Source of the DNA: Acinetobacter sp. ANC 3929
Lineage (GTDB): Bacteria; Pseudomonadota; Gammaproteobacteria; Pseudomonadales; Moraxellaceae
DNA length: 64,000 bases
Direction of reading: 5' to 3'
Assembly (NCBI RefSeq): GCF_000369405.1
Contig: NZ_KB849998.1
Location: 312,548-376,547 of the forward strand
Shown in pieces: positions 25,296-34,924 of this stretch (positions are counted from its first letter, which is position 1; each line of letters starts with the position of its first letter). The position numbers were made by a program, and so were the translations under genes. A model generated the notes under the pieces. The model made no database searches. It had not been told where the DNA came from and saw nothing but the letters and a program-made list of their open reading frames with translations.

Positions 25296-25793
25296 TTACC
25301 CTTGAATTTGTTCTACTGAAAGACCACGTTTCGCAGCGACTTTCTCAGGAGAAGTCATATCACGCAAACCTTTGAAAGTTGCGTTTACTACGTTAGCAGC
25401 ATTTGTAGAACCATAACATTTAGCAAGTACGTTATGTACACCTGCAGCTTCAAGAACAGCACGCATAGCGCCACCAGCAATTACGCCAGTACCTTCTGAA
25501 GCAGGTTGCATGTATACACGGCTTGCGCCATGACGAGCATTCACAGGGTGTTGTAAAGTAGTACCCGCGAGGTCTACAGTGATCATGTTACGACGAGCAG
25601 CTTCAAGTGCTTTAGAAATAGCAGCTGGAACTTCACGTGCTTTACCACGACCAAAACCTACACGACCGTTACCGTCACCCACAACAGTTAATGCTGTGAA
25701 AGAGAAGATACGACCACCTTTAACAACCTTGGCTACACGATCAACGGCAACCAGCTTTTCAACGAGACCTTCGTTTTGTTCAACTTTCGCCAT
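25296..25793 (-). CDS. rpsE: 30S ribosomal protein S5
   Basis: S5 is placed near the decoding site and the mRNA entry channel, and affects translational accuracy. The 165 residues contain the double-stranded RNA-binding fold ([23 protein letters not shown]) and the C-terminal [20 protein letters not shown] and [13 protein letters not shown] segments. It starts 2 bp after rplR and is followed by rpmD. Confidence 0.98.
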   Translation of the reverse strand: MAKVEQNEGLVEKLVAVDRVAKVVKGGRIFSFTALTVVGDGNGRVGFGRGKAREVPAAISKALEAARRNMITVDLAGTTLQHPVNARHGASRVYMQPASEGTGVIAGGAMRAVLEAAGVHNVLAKCYGSTNAANVVNATFKGLRDMTSPEKVAAKRGLSVEQIQG

Positions 25794-25795
25794 GA

Positions 25796-26146
25796 TTAGA
25801 ACTCCAAGCCGCCTTCACGAGCAGCATCAGCCAAGGCTTTGATACGACCATGATATTTAAAACCAGAACGGTCAAATGCAACTTTAGTAACACCAGCTGC
25901 CTTAGCACGTTCTGCGATCAAAGCACCAACTTTCGTAGCTGCGTCTACATTACCTGTAGAGCCACTACGCAAAGATGCATCTAAAGTTGAAGCTTGCGCT
26001 AAAACTTTGCCACCATCTGCTGAAATAACTTGCGCATAGATGTGACGCGGAGTGCGGTTTACACACAAACGAGTCGCACCCAATGCACGAATGTGCAAGC
26101 GTGTGCTTTTCGCACGACGCAAACGGGTTTGTTTCTTTTCGTTCAT
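25796..26146 (-). CDS. rplR: 50S ribosomal protein L18
   Basis: L18 binds 5S rRNA and helps place it in the central protuberance. The 116 residues include [27 protein letters not shown] and the C-terminal [28 protein letters not shown], all characteristic. It lies 14 bp after rplF. Confidence 0.98.
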   Translation of the reverse strand: MNEKKQTRLRRAKSTRLHIRALGATRLCVNRTPRHIYAQVISADGGKVLAQASTLDASLRSGSTGNVDAATKVGALIAERAKAAGVTKVAFDRSGFKYHGRIKALADAAREGGLEF

Positions 26147-26160
26147 AAGAACCTCGCGCC

Positions 26161-26694
26161 TTATTTCTTCTTAGCTTCTTTACGAAGAATAACTTCATCC
26201 GAATAACGAACACCTTTACCTTTATATGGTTCAGGAGCACGGTATGCACGGATTTCCGCTGCCACTTGACCTAACAACTGCTTGTTTGCTGATTTCAAAA
26301 TGATTTCAGTAGCAGTTGGAGTTTCCGCTGTTACACCTTCAGGTAAAGCGTAGTCAATCGGGTGTGAGTAACCAAGGTTAAGGTTTACAGAAGTACCCTT
26401 AACCGCAGCTTTATAACCAACACCAACAAGCTGTAACTTACGTTCGAAGCCTTCGCTAACACCTTTTACAAGGTTGTTCAATACAGCGCGAGCAGTACCA
26501 GCTTGCATCCAAGCGTCTTTCGACTCTTTAGCTGGAGCAAGTTGAAGTTTACCTTCTTCCTGTTTTAGCTCGACCAGCGCATGCAGGTTGAAAGACAATG
26601 TACCTTTGCTGCCTTTCACTTCGACCTGCCGGCCGTTCTGAGTAACTGTTACACCATTCGGTACAGTTACTGGGGCTTTAGCCACACGAGACAT
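26161..26694 (-). CDS. rplF: 50S ribosomal protein L6
   Basis: L6 lies at the base of the L7/L12 stalk near the factor-binding site. The 177 residues have two tandem L6 folds. The start [17 protein letters not shown] and the C-terminal [26 protein letters not shown] are diagnostic. It follows rpsH by 13 bp. Confidence 0.98.
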   Translation of the reverse strand: MSRVAKAPVTVPNGVTVTQNGRQVEVKGSKGTLSFNLHALVELKQEEGKLQLAPAKESKDAWMQAGTARAVLNNLVKGVSEGFERKLQLVGVGYKAAVKGTSVNLNLGYSHPIDYALPEGVTAETPTATEIILKSANKQLLGQVAAEIRAYRAPEPYKGKGVRYSDEVILRKEAKKK

Positions 26695-26707
26695 GAGGAA
26701 TCACCTA

Positions 26708-27103
26708 TTAAGAAACAAAAGCAATAACTTCACCACCAACGCCCGCAGCACGTGCAGCGCGATCAGTCATGATGCCTTTGCTTGTAGAAACAATTGCAAT
26801 ACCCAAACCTTGCTTAACGCTAGGAATTTTATCTTTACCGCGATATTGGCGTAAACCTGGACGGCTTACACGCTTAACAGTTTCGATAACAGGTTTGCCT
26901 TCGAAATATTTTAATGTAATAGTCAAAGTAGATTTTGTCTCTTCAGAAGCAACTTCTACATTTGAAACATAACCTTCTTGTTGAAGAACGTTTGCAATTG
27001 CAACTTTCAACTTAGAAGAAGGCATAGAAACAGTTTGTTTCTTAGCCATTTGTGCGTTACGAACACGTGTTAACATGTCGGCAACGGTATCTTGCATACT
27101 CAT
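26708..27103 (-). CDS. rpsH: 30S ribosomal protein S8
   Basis: S8 binds the central domain of 16S rRNA early in assembly and is the translational repressor of the spc operon in E. coli. The 131 residues contain [50 protein letters not shown] and GGEVIAFVS. An S8 target would be expected around the rplX-rplE junction; I could not confirm one by eye. Confidence 0.98.
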   Translation of the reverse strand: MSMQDTVADMLTRVRNAQMAKKQTVSMPSSKLKVAIANVLQQEGYVSNVEVASEETKSTLTITLKYFEGKPVIETVKRVSRPGLRQYRGKDKIPSVKQGLGIAIVSTSKGIMTDRAARAAGVGGEVIAFVS

Positions 27104-27114
27104 TTAGTCGCTCC

Positions 27115-27420
27115 TTACCAGCTTGCCTTAACAACGCCTGGTACATCACCCTGCATTACTGTGTCACGTAATTTGTTACGGCTTAAACCGAACTTACGGA
27201 AGTAACCATGAGGACGACCAGTTAAACCACAACGGTTACGAAGACGTACTGGAGATGCGTTACGTGGCAATGCCTGTAACTTTAATGTCGCGGCGAAACG
27301 TTCTTCGTCACTTGCATTTACGTTTGCAATTGTTGCTTTTAATTCAGCACGTTTTGCAGCGTATTTAGCAACTGTCTTTTCGCGTTTCAATTCGCGATTA
27401 ATCATACCTTTCTTAGCCAT
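27115..27420 (-). CDS. rpsN: 30S ribosomal protein S14 (zinc-independent long form)
   Basis: The 101 residues match the long S14 form. [31 protein letters not shown] contains only one Cys, so the zinc ribbon of the short form is absent. S14 acts in the 30S head. It lies between rplE and rpsH in standard order. Confidence 0.98.
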   Translation of the reverse strand: MAKKGMINRELKREKTVAKYAAKRAELKATIANVNASDEERFAATLKLQALPRNASPVRLRNRCGLTGRPHGYFRKFGLSRNKLRDTVMQGDVPGVVKASW

Positions 27421-27429
27421 ATCGACCTC

Positions 27430-27966
27430 TTATTTGAACGGGAAGCCGAATGCACGCATAAGCGCACGGCCTTCGTCATCGCTACGAGCAGTGGTCGTAA
27501 TCGTGATGTCTAAACCACGGATACGATCAATCTTGTCAAAATCGATTTCAGGGAAAACGATTTGCTCTTTTAAACCCATAGAGTAGTTACCACGACCATC
27601 AAATGATTTCGAAGAGAAACCACGGAAGTCACGGATACGAGGGATTGCGATTGAGATCAAACGATCCAAGAATTCGTACATTTGGTCGCCGCGTAAAGTA
27701 ACTTTACAACCGATCGGCCAACCATCACGGATTTTAAAACCAGCGATTGATTTACGAGCAAGAGTCACAACTGGCTTTTGACCAGCAATGAGTTGCATAT
27801 CAGCAACAGCGCCATCTAATAATTTCTTATCAGTTGCAGCTGCGCCTACACCCATGTTCAGGGTGATTTTTGTGATGCGAGGAATATCCATCACGTTCTT
27901 AACGCTAAGTTCTTCTTGTAACTTCGCTTTAAGTTCGTCGTTGTAACGTGCTTTAAGTCTGGCCAT
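27430..27966 (-). CDS. rplE: 50S ribosomal protein L5
   Basis: L5 binds 5S rRNA and contacts the P-site tRNA and S13. Starting at the ATG at 27966 ([16 protein letters not shown]) it has 178 residues, close to E. coli's 179. A TTG start 12 bp upstream would add four residues. Diagnostic parts are [30 protein letters not shown] and [25 protein letters not shown] is only about two bases from the ATG, an unusually short spacing, so translation may be coupled to rplX, which ends 16 bp upstream. Confidence 0.97.
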   Translation of the reverse strand: MARLKARYNDELKAKLQEELSVKNVMDIPRITKITLNMGVGAAATDKKLLDGAVADMQLIAGQKPVVTLARKSIAGFKIRDGWPIGCKVTLRGDQMYEFLDRLISIAIPRIRDFRGFSSKSFDGRGNYSMGLKEQIVFPEIDFDKIDRIRGLDITITTTARSDDEGRALMRAFGFPFK

Positions 27967-27982
27967 TGCCTTTTTCAACCTA

Positions 27983-28300
27983 TTACTTCGCTACCGCCAC
28001 TGATTCACCATTTGATTTATAAACACGAGTTTTCGCGCCATCAATCACTTGGTAACCAATACGGTCAGCCTTTTGGGTTGTAGCATTAAAAATTGCCACG
28101 TTTGAGATATGAAGCGTAGCCTCTTGAGTAACGATACCGCCTTCAGCGCCAGTTACACGGTTTGGCTTTTGGTGCTTCTTCACCAAGTTAAGACCTTCGA
28201 CCTTAACTCGTTCTTCAGAAACAGACAAAACAACACCTTGTTTGCCTTTTTCTTTACCTGCGATCACAATTACTTGATCGCCTTTTTTAATCTTAGCCAT
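27983..28300 (-). CDS. rplX: 50S ribosomal protein L24
   Basis: L24 is an assembly initiator of the 50S subunit near the exit tunnel. The 105 residues carry an N-terminal KOW motif ([23 protein letters not shown]) and [12 protein letters not shown]. It follows rplN by 9 bp. Confidence 0.98.
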   Translation of the reverse strand: MAKIKKGDQVIVIAGKEKGKQGVVLSVSEERVKVEGLNLVKKHQKPNRVTGAEGGIVTQEATLHISNVAIFNATTQKADRIGYQVIDGAKTRVYKSNGESVAVAK

Positions 28301-28309
28301 GATTGCCTC

Positions 28310-28678
28310 TTATAGAACTTCAGGAGCCAATGAAATGATTTTCATGAACTGTTCAGTACGAAGTTCACGAGTCACTGGTCCGAAGATACGAGTCGCAATC
28401 GGAGCTTTATTGTTGTTCAAAATAACAGCAGCGTTATCGTCGAAACGAATAACTGAACCGTCTGGACGACGGATGCCGAATTTTGTACGAACAACTACAG
28501 CATTCATCACGTCACCTTTTTTAACACGTGCGCGTGGAATTGCTTCTTTTACAGTAACTTTAATAATATCGCCAACTGAAGCATAACGACGGTGTGAACC
28601 ACCAAGTACTTTAATACATTGTACGCGGCGTGCACCACTGTTGTCTGCTACGTCGAGCATACTTTCGGTTTGAATCAT
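28310..28678 (-). CDS. rplN: 50S ribosomal protein L14
   Basis: L14 lies at the subunit interface and binds 16S rRNA helix 14 in the 70S ribosome. From the ATG at 28678 ([20 protein letters not shown]) it is 122 residues, against 123 in E. coli. An upstream start at 28711 would add residues encoded by an RNA hairpin and is rejected. [11 protein letters not shown] is conserved. It is the first gene of the spc group, preceded by a 92-bp interval with a long hairpin. Confidence 0.98.
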   Translation of the reverse strand: MIQTESMLDVADNSGARRVQCIKVLGGSHRRYASVGDIIKVTVKEAIPRARVKKGDVMNAVVVRTKFGIRRPDGSVIRFDDNAAVILNNNKAPIATRIFGPVTRELRTEQFMKIISLAPEVL

Positions 28679-28697
28679 TGCCCTACTCCAAAACCGA

Positions 28698-28755
28698 GCA
28701 TCACCGGTCACAATTTCGAAAGGCTCAAAGAGTACTCGAAATTGTCCGATGATGC
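28698..28755 (-). promoter_or_regulatory. Long hairpin between rpsQ and rplN at the S10/spc operon border
   Basis: ACAATTTCGA (28710-28719) pairs with TCGAAATTGT (28736-28745), ten perfect base pairs around a 16-nt loop. The stem extends across small internal loops to GCATCA (28698-28703) and TGATGC (28750-28755). The minus-strand sequence after it has only TCGGTTTTGG, so it is at best a weak terminator. It may insulate the two operons or act as an RNA-processing or autoregulatory site. Confidence 0.6.
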
Positions 28756-28770
28756 AACAAGAACGTCTAA

Positions 28771-29028
28771 TTACTCAGCAGCAGCTTCAACTACTTCCAC
28801 TAAAGTCCAAGCTTTAGTTTTAGAAATTGGGCGGCTTTCTTTGATGGTTACCAAGTCGCCAGTTTTAGCAACATTGTTCTCATCATGAGCGTGTAATTTA
28901 GTTGAACGGCGGATTGATTTGCCATACAACGGGTGTTGAACGCGGCGTTCAATAAGCACAACAATAGACTTGTCCATTTTGTCGCTTACGACTTTGCCGG
29001 TTAACGTGCGGACTGTTTTTTCACTCAT
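28771..29028 (-). CDS. rpsQ: 30S ribosomal protein S17
   Basis: S17 is an OB-fold protein that binds 16S rRNA helices in the 30S body. The 85 residues include [20 protein letters not shown] and [19 protein letters not shown], both diagnostic. It overlaps the end of rpmC by 4 bp (ATGA type) and is the last gene of the S10 group. Confidence 0.98.
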   Translation of the reverse strand: MSEKTVRTLTGKVVSDKMDKSIVVLIERRVQHPLYGKSIRRSTKLHAHDENNVAKTGDLVTIKESRPISKTKAWTLVEVVEAAAE

Positions 29029-29222
29029 TGTCCGTTCCCCTGTTTTTCGGTAAGGAGTGTCTTAATACGAGCAATTGTCTTACGAGCAATTTGCACTTCA
29101 TGCGATTTGCCTAATTGACCAGTTGCTTTCGCCATACGAAGACGGAATTGGTTAAGCTGTTGCTCATCAAGCAAAGCTTTCAACTCTTCTACCGACTTTT
29201 CACGTAGATCTTTAGTTTTCAT
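29025..29222 (-). CDS. rpmC: 50S ribosomal protein L29
   Basis: L29 lies next to the exit tunnel and is part of the docking site for trigger factor and SRP. The 65 residues form a helical hairpin with [18 protein letters not shown] and [14 protein letters not shown]. It overlaps rplP by one base and rpsQ by four, which implies translational coupling. Confidence 0.97.
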   Translation of the reverse strand: MKTKDLREKSVEELKALLDEQQLNQFRLRMAKATGQLGKSHEVQIARKTIARIKTLLTEKQGNGQ

Positions 29223-29635
29223 TACATCACCGTCCGAGTCACGATAGTGGTTTTAAACGGAAGTTTAGCAGCAGCTAAAGCAAAAGCTTCGCGCGCCAAC
29301 TCATCGCTAACACCTTCAATTTCGTACAGGATCTTACCTGGCTGGATCTGACACACCCAGTATTCCACGCTACCCTTACCTTTACCCATACGTACTTCTA
29401 ATGGTTTTTCGGTAATTGGTTTGTCTGGGAATACGCGGATGAAGATTTTACCACCACGTTTGATACGACGGCTAATGGTACGACGTGCAGCTTCAATCTG
29501 ACGCGCAGTCATACGACCACGTTCAGTTGCTTTAATTGCAATCGAACCAAATGATACTGTACTACCACGATGCGCTAGACCAGTGTTACGGCCTTTGTGC
29601 ACTTTACGGAATTTGGTACGTTTAGGTTGCAACAT
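29222..29635 (-). CDS. rplP: 50S ribosomal protein L16
   Basis: L16 organises the A-site region of 23S rRNA and is required for peptidyl transfer. The 137 residues start [43 protein letters not shown] contains the segment holding the arginine hydroxylated by YcfD in E. coli. It follows rpsC by 3 bp. Confidence 0.98.
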   Translation of the reverse strand: MLQPKRTKFRKVHKGRNTGLAHRGSTVSFGSIAIKATERGRMTARQIEAARRTISRRIKRGGKIFIRVFPDKPITEKPLEVRMGKGKGSVEYWVCQIQPGKILYEIEGVSDELAREAFALAAAKLPFKTTIVTRTVM

Positions 29636-29638
29636 GGA

Positions 29639-30391
29639 TTATTCTCCCTTGTCAGCAGCACGGTCACCGCGACGACCACGACGCTCTTGACCTTCACCAC
29701 GACCACGACCGCGTTTAGCTGGACGCTCTTCAGCAGGAGCAGGGTTCATGACTTGTTTCATGCCACCTAAGATCTCACCACGGAAAATCCAAACTTTAAC
29801 ACCAATCGTACCGTATGTTGTTTCTGCACGCATAGTAGCATAGTCGATGTCAGCACGAAGTGTATGCAAAGGTACACGACCTTCACGATACCACTCAGTA
29901 CGAGCAATCTCTGCACCACCTAAACGGCCAGAAACTTCAACTTTGATACCTTTAGCGCCAGCACGCATTGTGTTTTGAACCGCACGCTTCATAGCACGAC
30001 GGAACATAACACGCTTTTCCAATTGAGAAGCAATTGCTTCAGCAACTAGACGTGCGTCCAAGTCAGGGCGATCAATTTCATTGATGCTAACTTGAGCTGG
30101 AACACCCATAATAGTGGTGAGTTCGCGCTGTAATTTCTCGATGTCTTCGCCTTTTTTACCGATAACGATACCAGGACGAGCAGTGCTAATAGTTACTTTA
30201 GCAGCGCCTGTAGGACGTTCGATAAGAATATTGCTGATCATCGCGCTCTTAAGTTTTTTAATTAAAAACTCACGAACTTGAAGATCTTTAAGCAAGTATT
30301 CAGCGTATTGTTTCGGACTCGCATACCAGTTAGCGTTATGACGTTTCACAACACCTAGGCGGATACCGATTGGATGAACCTTCTGACCCAT
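29639..30391 (-). CDS. rpsC: 30S ribosomal protein S3
   Basis: S3 forms part of the mRNA entry channel and has helicase activity with S4 and S5. The 250 residues contain [19 protein letters not shown], a KH domain ([20 protein letters not shown]) and the C-terminal S3 domain. The tail from about residue 218 is an Arg/Gly/Glu-rich extension ([18 protein letters not shown]), longer than in E. coli (233 residues). It starts one base after rplV. Confidence 0.98.
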   Translation of the reverse strand: MGQKVHPIGIRLGVVKRHNANWYASPKQYAEYLLKDLQVREFLIKKLKSAMISNILIERPTGAAKVTISTARPGIVIGKKGEDIEKLQRELTTIMGVPAQVSINEIDRPDLDARLVAEAIASQLEKRVMFRRAMKRAVQNTMRAGAKGIKVEVSGRLGGAEIARTEWYREGRVPLHTLRADIDYATMRAETTYGTIGVKVWIFRGEILGGMKQVMNPAPAEERPAKRGRGRGEGQERRGRRGDRAADKGE

Positions 30392-30392
30392 A

Positions 30393-30722
30393 TCAAACCC
30401 CTACCTTAACGGTGATGTGACAAGTACGCTTAGTAATACGATCTGCACGGCCTTTAGCACGTGGCATGATACGTTTAAGGCTAGTGCCCTCATCAACGTA
30501 AATCGTAGTTACTTTAAGGTCATCAACATCTAAGCTGTTGTTGTGTTCAGCATTTGCGATTGCAGATTCTAATGCTTTTTTAACGAGCACAGCTGCTTTC
30601 TTATTGCTGAAGTTTAAAATATCTATCGCACGCGCAATCGACTTACCACGGATCAAATCAGCAACTAAACGTGCTTTTTGTGCCGAGATAGCGGCACCGC
30701 GTAATTTAGCAGTTACTTCCAT
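30393..30722 (-). CDS. rplV: 50S ribosomal protein L22
   Basis: L22 lines the narrowest part of the exit tunnel and affects macrolide binding and nascent-chain stalling. The 109 residues starting [20 protein letters not shown] include the long beta-hairpin near [21 protein letters not shown] second ATG one codon upstream (30725) is equally possible. Confidence 0.97.
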   Translation of the reverse strand: MEVTAKLRGAAISAQKARLVADLIRGKSIARAIDILNFSNKKAAVLVKKALESAIANAEHNNSLDVDDLKVTTIYVDEGTSLKRIMPRAKGRADRITKRTCHITVKVGV

Positions 30723-30733
30723 CATAGCACCTA

Positions 30734-31009
30734 TTAACGTTTAGACTTCTTATCAACACCGTGACCACGATAGGTACGAGTTGGCGCGAATTCACCCAAT
30801 TTATGACCAACCATGTGTTCAGTAACAATTACTGGAACGTGGTTACGGCCATTGTGAACAGAAATTGTTAAACCAACAAAGTCTGGAAGGATCATTGAAC
30901 GACGTGACCAAGTTTTGATCGGCTTACGGTTGTTAGCAGCTACAGCAGCTTCAACCTTAGCGAACAAATGCGCGTCGACGAATGGACCTTTTTTTAATGA
31001 ACGAGGCAT
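30734..31009 (-). CDS. rpsS: 30S ribosomal protein S19
   Basis: S19 partners S13 at the top of the 30S head. The 91 residues begin [15 protein letters not shown] and contain [20 protein letters not shown] and [19 protein letters not shown]. It lies between rplB and rplV. Confidence 0.98.
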
Positions 31010-31022
31010 TATTCAGATTCCC

Positions 31023-31847
31023 TTACTTGACGCGACGGTCGCGAATAATCATCTTAGTCGTACGCTTATTGGTACGTGTCTTGTACCCTTTAGCTTTTTG
31101 ACCCCATGGACTTACAGGTTGAATACCTTTACTACGTCCTTCACCACCACCGTGTGGATGGTCTACTGGGTTCATCGCCATACCACGAACGGTAGGACGA
31201 ATACCACGCCAGCGCGCAGCACCAGCTTTACCCAATGAACGAAGGTTGCTTTCTTGGTTAGAAACTTCACCAATTACAGCACGACATTCAACATGGACTT
31301 TACGCATTTCACCAGAACGTAAACGAACGATAGCGTAAGAACCATCACGACCCAACAACTGAACTGAAGTACCAGCAGAACGTGCTAATTGAGCACCTTT
31401 ACCGATTTTAAGTTCAAGGTTATGAAGGGTAGAACCGATTGGCATGTTACGAAGTGGCAAACAGTTACCTGGACGAATTGGAGCATCGTTACCAGATTGA
31501 ACTTTATCACCAGCACGTAGGCCTTTAGGCGCAATGATATAACGACGCTCACCGTCAGCATATTTCAATAAAGCAATATGAGCTGTACGGTTAGGATCGT
31601 ATTCAATACGCTCTACAGTCGCAGGAATACTGTCTTTGTTACGTTTAAAGTCAACAATACGGTAGTTTTGCTTATGACCACCACCCACGTGACGTGTAGT
31701 GATGTGACCATTGTTATTACGACCACCAGTACGTTTTTTAGCTTCTACCAACGGTGCATAAGGAGCGCCTTTGTGAAGATGGTCATGAACCACTTTCTCT
31801 ACAAAGCGACGTCCTGGAGACGTTGGCTTACATTTTTGAATTGGCAT
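31023..31847 (-). CDS. rplB: 50S ribosomal protein L2
   Basis: L2 is a primary 23S rRNA binder required for subunit association and peptidyl transfer. The 274 residues have the OB-fold and SH3-like domains. The C-terminal [21 protein letters not shown] contains the conserved catalytic-region histidine. It lies 11 bp after rplW. Confidence 0.99.
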   Translation of the reverse strand: MPIQKCKPTSPGRRFVEKVVHDHLHKGAPYAPLVEAKKRTGGRNNNGHITTRHVGGGHKQNYRIVDFKRNKDSIPATVERIEYDPNRTAHIALLKYADGERRYIIAPKGLRAGDKVQSGNDAPIRPGNCLPLRNMPIGSTLHNLELKIGKGAQLARSAGTSVQLLGRDGSYAIVRLRSGEMRKVHVECRAVIGEVSNQESNLRSLGKAGAARWRGIRPTVRGMAMNPVDHPHGGGEGRSKGIQPVSPWGQKAKGYKTRTNKRTTKMIIRDRRVK

Positions 31848-31858
31848 AATTCTCGTCC

Positions 31859-32179
31859 TTATTCCGCTGCGTTTTCAGCGGTATCGCCCAAGTCAGCCAT
31901 TTCTACATCTTGGCCAGCTTTCAGGGTGACGTATGCTTTTTTCACATCAGAACGACGTCCTAATGTTTTACCAAAGCGTTTTGTTTTACCTTTAGTGATC
32001 GTTGTATTGATTTTTACAACTTCAACACCAAAGAGCTGCTCAACTGCTTTCTTGATTTCAAGTTTGTTTGCATTTAATGCAACTTTGAACACTTGAACAC
32101 CAGCAGTATCACCTAAAACTTGTGCTTTTTCTGAGAATACTGGTCCTAATAGGACTTGATAGATACGTTCGTTGTTCAT
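31859..32179 (-). CDS. rplW: 50S ribosomal protein L23
   Basis: L23 is at the tunnel exit and docks trigger factor and SRP. The 106 residues include [36 protein letters not shown] and [13 protein letters not shown]. It is slightly longer than the E. coli protein, with an acidic C-terminal tail. Its start overlaps the end of rplD by four bases. Confidence 0.98.
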   Translation of the reverse strand: MNNERIYQVLLGPVFSEKAQVLGDTAGVQVFKVALNANKLEIKKAVEQLFGVEVVKINTTITKGKTKRFGKTLGRRSDVKKAYVTLKAGQDVEMADLGDTAENAAE

Positions 32180-32778
32180 CCGAGTTCTACCTCAATTTTC
32201 TTAGCAGCAGCTACAGACATTACAACTTTATCAAATGCGATCAAGCTAACAGGATCAATAGCAGTAGCATCAACCACATCAACGTGTGGAAGGTTGCGAG
32301 CTGCGAGATACAAGTTCTCATCTACAGCATCTGTAATGATCAATGCGCGAGTTGCATTCAAGTCTGTAAGTTTTGCAAGCAAGTCTTTAGTTTTTGGAGC
32401 TGCAACAGCAAACTCTTCAACTAATACAAGACGATCTTGGCGAACAAGTTCAGCTAAGATACATTGCATTGCACCGCGGTACATCTTACGGTTTACTTTT
32501 TGAGACCAATCTTGTGGGCGAGCAGCAAAAGTTTTACCACCACCAACCCAGATAGGGCTACGAATAGAACCCGCACGAGCGCGACCAGTACCTTTTTGAC
32601 GGAATGGCTTTTTACCACCGCCAGAAACATCTGCACGTGATTTGTGAGCACGAGTACCTTGACGACCACCAGCTAAGTAAGCTGTAACAACTTGGTGTAC
32701 AAGAGCTTCGTTAAATTCACGTCCGAAAGCAACTTCAGACAATTCAACAGCAGAGCCGGAAACAGTTTTTAAATTCAC
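32176..32778 (-). CDS. rplD: 50S ribosomal protein L4
   Basis: L4 lines the exit tunnel and, in E. coli, represses its own S10 operon by attenuation and translational control and also inhibits RNase E. The 200 residues carry the tunnel loop [22 protein letters not shown] and [17 protein letters not shown]. Whether this L4 regulates the leader at 33800-33960 is not known. Confidence 0.98.
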   Translation of the reverse strand: MNLKTVSGSAVELSEVAFGREFNEALVHQVVTAYLAGGRQGTRAHKSRADVSGGGKKPFRQKGTGRARAGSIRSPIWVGGGKTFAARPQDWSQKVNRKMYRGAMQCILAELVRQDRLVLVEEFAVAAPKTKDLLAKLTDLNATRALIITDAVDENLYLAARNLPHVDVVDATAIDPVSLIAFDKVVMSVAAAKKIEVELG

Positions 32779-32789
32779 AGTATTTCCCC

Positions 32790-33428
32790 TCAGGCCTTGA
32801 TGGTAGGACGTACAACAACGTCACCGCCAGTTGAACCAGGAATAGCACCCTTAACAACTAAAACAGAACGTTCAGCGTCAATAGATACAATTTCAAGACC
32901 TTGAACTGTTACGCGTTCGTCACCTAAGTGACCAGCCATTTTCTTGCCTTTGAACACGCGACCAGGAGTCTGGTTTTGACCTGTAGAACCTAATACACGG
33001 TGAGATACAGAGTTACCATGAGTAGCATCTTGCGTACGGAAATTCCAACGCTTAACACCACCTTGGAAACCTTTACCTTTTGACTGACCAGTTACGTCAA
33101 CAATTTGACCAACTGTGAACAGATCAACACCGATAGAAGCACCCACTTCACGGCCTTCAAGCTCAGCTTCAGTAACACGGAACTCTTTAACTAAACGACC
33201 AGCAGCAACACCCGCTTTCGCGAAGTGACCTTTCTGAGCGTTAGTTACGCGCGATTCGCGACGTTCACCAGTAGTTACTTGAATTGCTTGATAACCATCA
33301 GTTTCAAGTGTTTTGATTTGCGTAATGCGGTTTGGATCGACTTCGATAACTGTAACAGGTACAGATACACCAGCATCTGTAAAGACGCGAGTCATACCAC
33401 ATTTGCGACCGACTAAACCAATAGCCAT
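32790..33428 (-). CDS. rplC: 50S ribosomal protein L3
   Basis: L3 starts 50S assembly and reaches the peptidyl-transferase centre. From the ATG at 33428 ([16 protein letters not shown]) it is 212 residues, close to E. coli's 209. An ATG two codons upstream is less likely. [20 protein letters not shown] contains the loop whose glutamine is methylated by PrmB in E. coli. A 59-bp gap separates it from rpsJ. Confidence 0.98.
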   Translation of the reverse strand: MAIGLVGRKCGMTRVFTDAGVSVPVTVIEVDPNRITQIKTLETDGYQAIQVTTGERRESRVTNAQKGHFAKAGVAAGRLVKEFRVTEAELEGREVGASIGVDLFTVGQIVDVTGQSKGKGFQGGVKRWNFRTQDATHGNSVSHRVLGSTGQNQTPGRVFKGKKMAGHLGDERVTVQGLEIVSIDAERSVLVVKGAIPGSTGGDVVVRPTIKA

Positions 33429-33487
33429 GTGCATAAACCTCTAAAAAAGCGGCCTAATTAACTTATAAAGTTAATCAACCGAAAGCC

Positions 33488-33799
33488 TTAACCCAAAGCG
33501 ATCTGAACATCAACACCAGCAGCAAGATCTAACTTCATCAATGCATCAACAGTTTTATCTGTTGGTTGAACGATGTCGATCAAACGCTTATAAGTGCGGA
33601 TTTCGTACTGATCACGAGCGTCTTTGTTGACGTGTGGTGAAGTAAGAACGTTGAAGCGTTCGATGCGAGTAGGCATCGGAATTGGACCACACACTTGTGC
33701 GCCAGTACGCTTAGCGGTTTCTACGATCTCTTGAGCAGATTGATCAATCAGACGATGATCAAAAGACTTCAAACGGATACGAATTCTCTGGTTAGACAT
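33488..33799 (-). CDS. rpsJ: 30S ribosomal protein S10 / NusE
   Basis: S10 acts both in the 30S head and as NusE in transcription antitermination with NusB and NusG. From the ATG at 33799 ([19 protein letters not shown]) it is 103 residues, exactly the E. coli length. An upstream start at 33835 would add a hydrophobic stretch not found in S10. It is the first gene of the cluster, with GGAGTTTACTGGT ahead of the ATG. Confidence 0.98.
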
Positions 33800-33960
33800 A
33801 CCAGTAAACTCCAAGCCAAATATATAAAGAATCACCCATGACGCACCTCACCATTCTGGTAAGTGTCAAGGGCAGTGAAAATCACTAAGGTCATGATCGA
33901 TGCCACGACTGTAATGCGTTAACTACTTTCTTCGTAGTAAACGCCCTCCATTTGAGGGTC
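33800..33960 (-). promoter_or_regulatory. S10 operon leader RNA (5' UTR, about 150 nt)
   Basis: Between the promoter and rpsJ the minus strand folds into local hairpins: CCCTC / GAGGG (33944-33958 region), ACTAC / GTAGT, and AGTGA / TCACT. In E. coli this leader is the target of L4. No long T run follows any of these stems, so attenuation of the E. coli kind is not obvious. The regulatory role is inferred. Confidence 0.5.
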
Positions 33961-33964
33961 GCTC

Positions 33965-33993
33965 ATTATAACGATTGTTTAAGTCTTATGCAA
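33965..33993 (-). promoter_or_regulatory. Sigma70-type promoter of the S10-spc-alpha cluster
   Basis: On the minus strand TTGCAT (33988-33993), a 17-bp spacer and a perfect TATAAT (33965-33970) are followed by a GAGCGACC discriminator. The expected start site is near 33958, giving a leader of about 160 nt before rpsJ. Confidence 0.85.
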
Positions 33994-34026
33994 TTCTTCT
34001 TTTTATTTTTTAAGCAATCAATCCGG

Positions 34027-34755
34027 TTATGCACTCACGACATAATCGATTGCTTGATTCAGCAAACGATTTCCCTGTTCAAATTTACTTTTGATCGTTC
34101 TTTTTAATTCAGATATTGGTTGTACATATTCGCCATTAAAAACCGCCATATCTTCTTCATTCTCAATCAAGAGTGCCAATGTCTGTGGTGTCATTTCTGG
34201 ATGAAACTGAAACCCAAGAACATTACGCCCAATCTGATACATTTGATTTCGGCAGACTTTATTCTCGGCTAAGCGCACCCCACCCTTTGGAATTTCAAAA
34301 GTTTCGCTATGCCATTGCAGTATATTCAATTGTTCTGGAATCTGAAAATAATCCTCTGGCACATGCGATGCACGACCCACATCCATCCAACCTAATTCTT
34401 GGTACTGATTGCGGCTTACGGCTGCCCCCAAGGCATTGGCAATCAACTGCCCCCCTAAACACAATCCAATGGCAGGTTTACCCGCAGCTAAATAACGCCG
34501 CAACCATCTTTTTTCGAGCTTTAACCAAGGATAATTTGCTTCATCATTCACACTCATGGTTCCTCCCATAATAATCAGCAAATCAACTTCATCTACTCGC
34601 GGTAAGGCCTCCAATTCCAATGGCAAATCGACGGGTAATGCAAAAAACTCTGTTGCGGTAATTTTTGCTTTATGTGCTTTTAAAAAATCATAGCAACTGC
34701 CAAAACCTTCGCCAGCAATGTGCTGAAAATAATGTACTCTTAAATGCGACTTCAT
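34027..34755 (-). CDS. Class I glutamine amidotransferase-like protein
   Basis: The 242-residue protein has the class I triad: nucleophile Cys99 in GLCLGGQL, and His and Glu in FQFHPEMT. The oxyanion region is IIMGGTMSVND. It resembles stand-alone GMP synthase-like amidotransferases (YfeJ/GuaA-like), which hydrolyse glutamine or gamma-glutamyl compounds. No synthetase domain or partner is adjacent, so the acceptor is unknown. It is encoded after the r-protein promoter on the same strand but upstream of it, and is therefore a separate unit. Confidence 0.85.
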   Translation of the reverse strand: MKSHLRVHYFQHIAGEGFGSCYDFLKAHKAKITATEFFALPVDLPLELEALPRVDEVDLLIIMGGTMSVNDEANYPWLKLEKRWLRRYLAAGKPAIGLCLGGQLIANALGAAVSRNQYQELGWMDVGRASHVPEDYFQIPEQLNILQWHSETFEIPKGGVRLAENKVCRNQMYQIGRNVLGFQFHPEMTPQTLALLIENEEDMAVFNGEYVQPISELKRTIKSKFEQGNRLLNQAIDYVVSA

Positions 34756-34924
34756 GCGCTAAAACCTATTTGTAGTTAGAATGATAATTAGTCTTAGCAA
34801 AAATAAAGCCAGTTTTGAGCAATCGTATTAATCCGTACCGATTCTGTACAAAAGCAGCGCAACACTAGCGGCTTTGTTGATTTTCTCTTAACCTAAGTCA
34901 TTATATTCATTCAGCCCACGCACC

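Noticed and set aside
30915..32503. Plus-strand frames of 100-172 codons opposite rplB, rplW and rplD
   Set aside because: They lie entirely inside highly conserved ribosomal protein genes on the other strand, with low-complexity Thr/Ser-rich products.
33965..34755. Operon between the amidotransferase gene and rpsJ
   Set aside because: Although on the same strand, the strong rpsJ promoter and the 227-bp gap indicate a separate unit.
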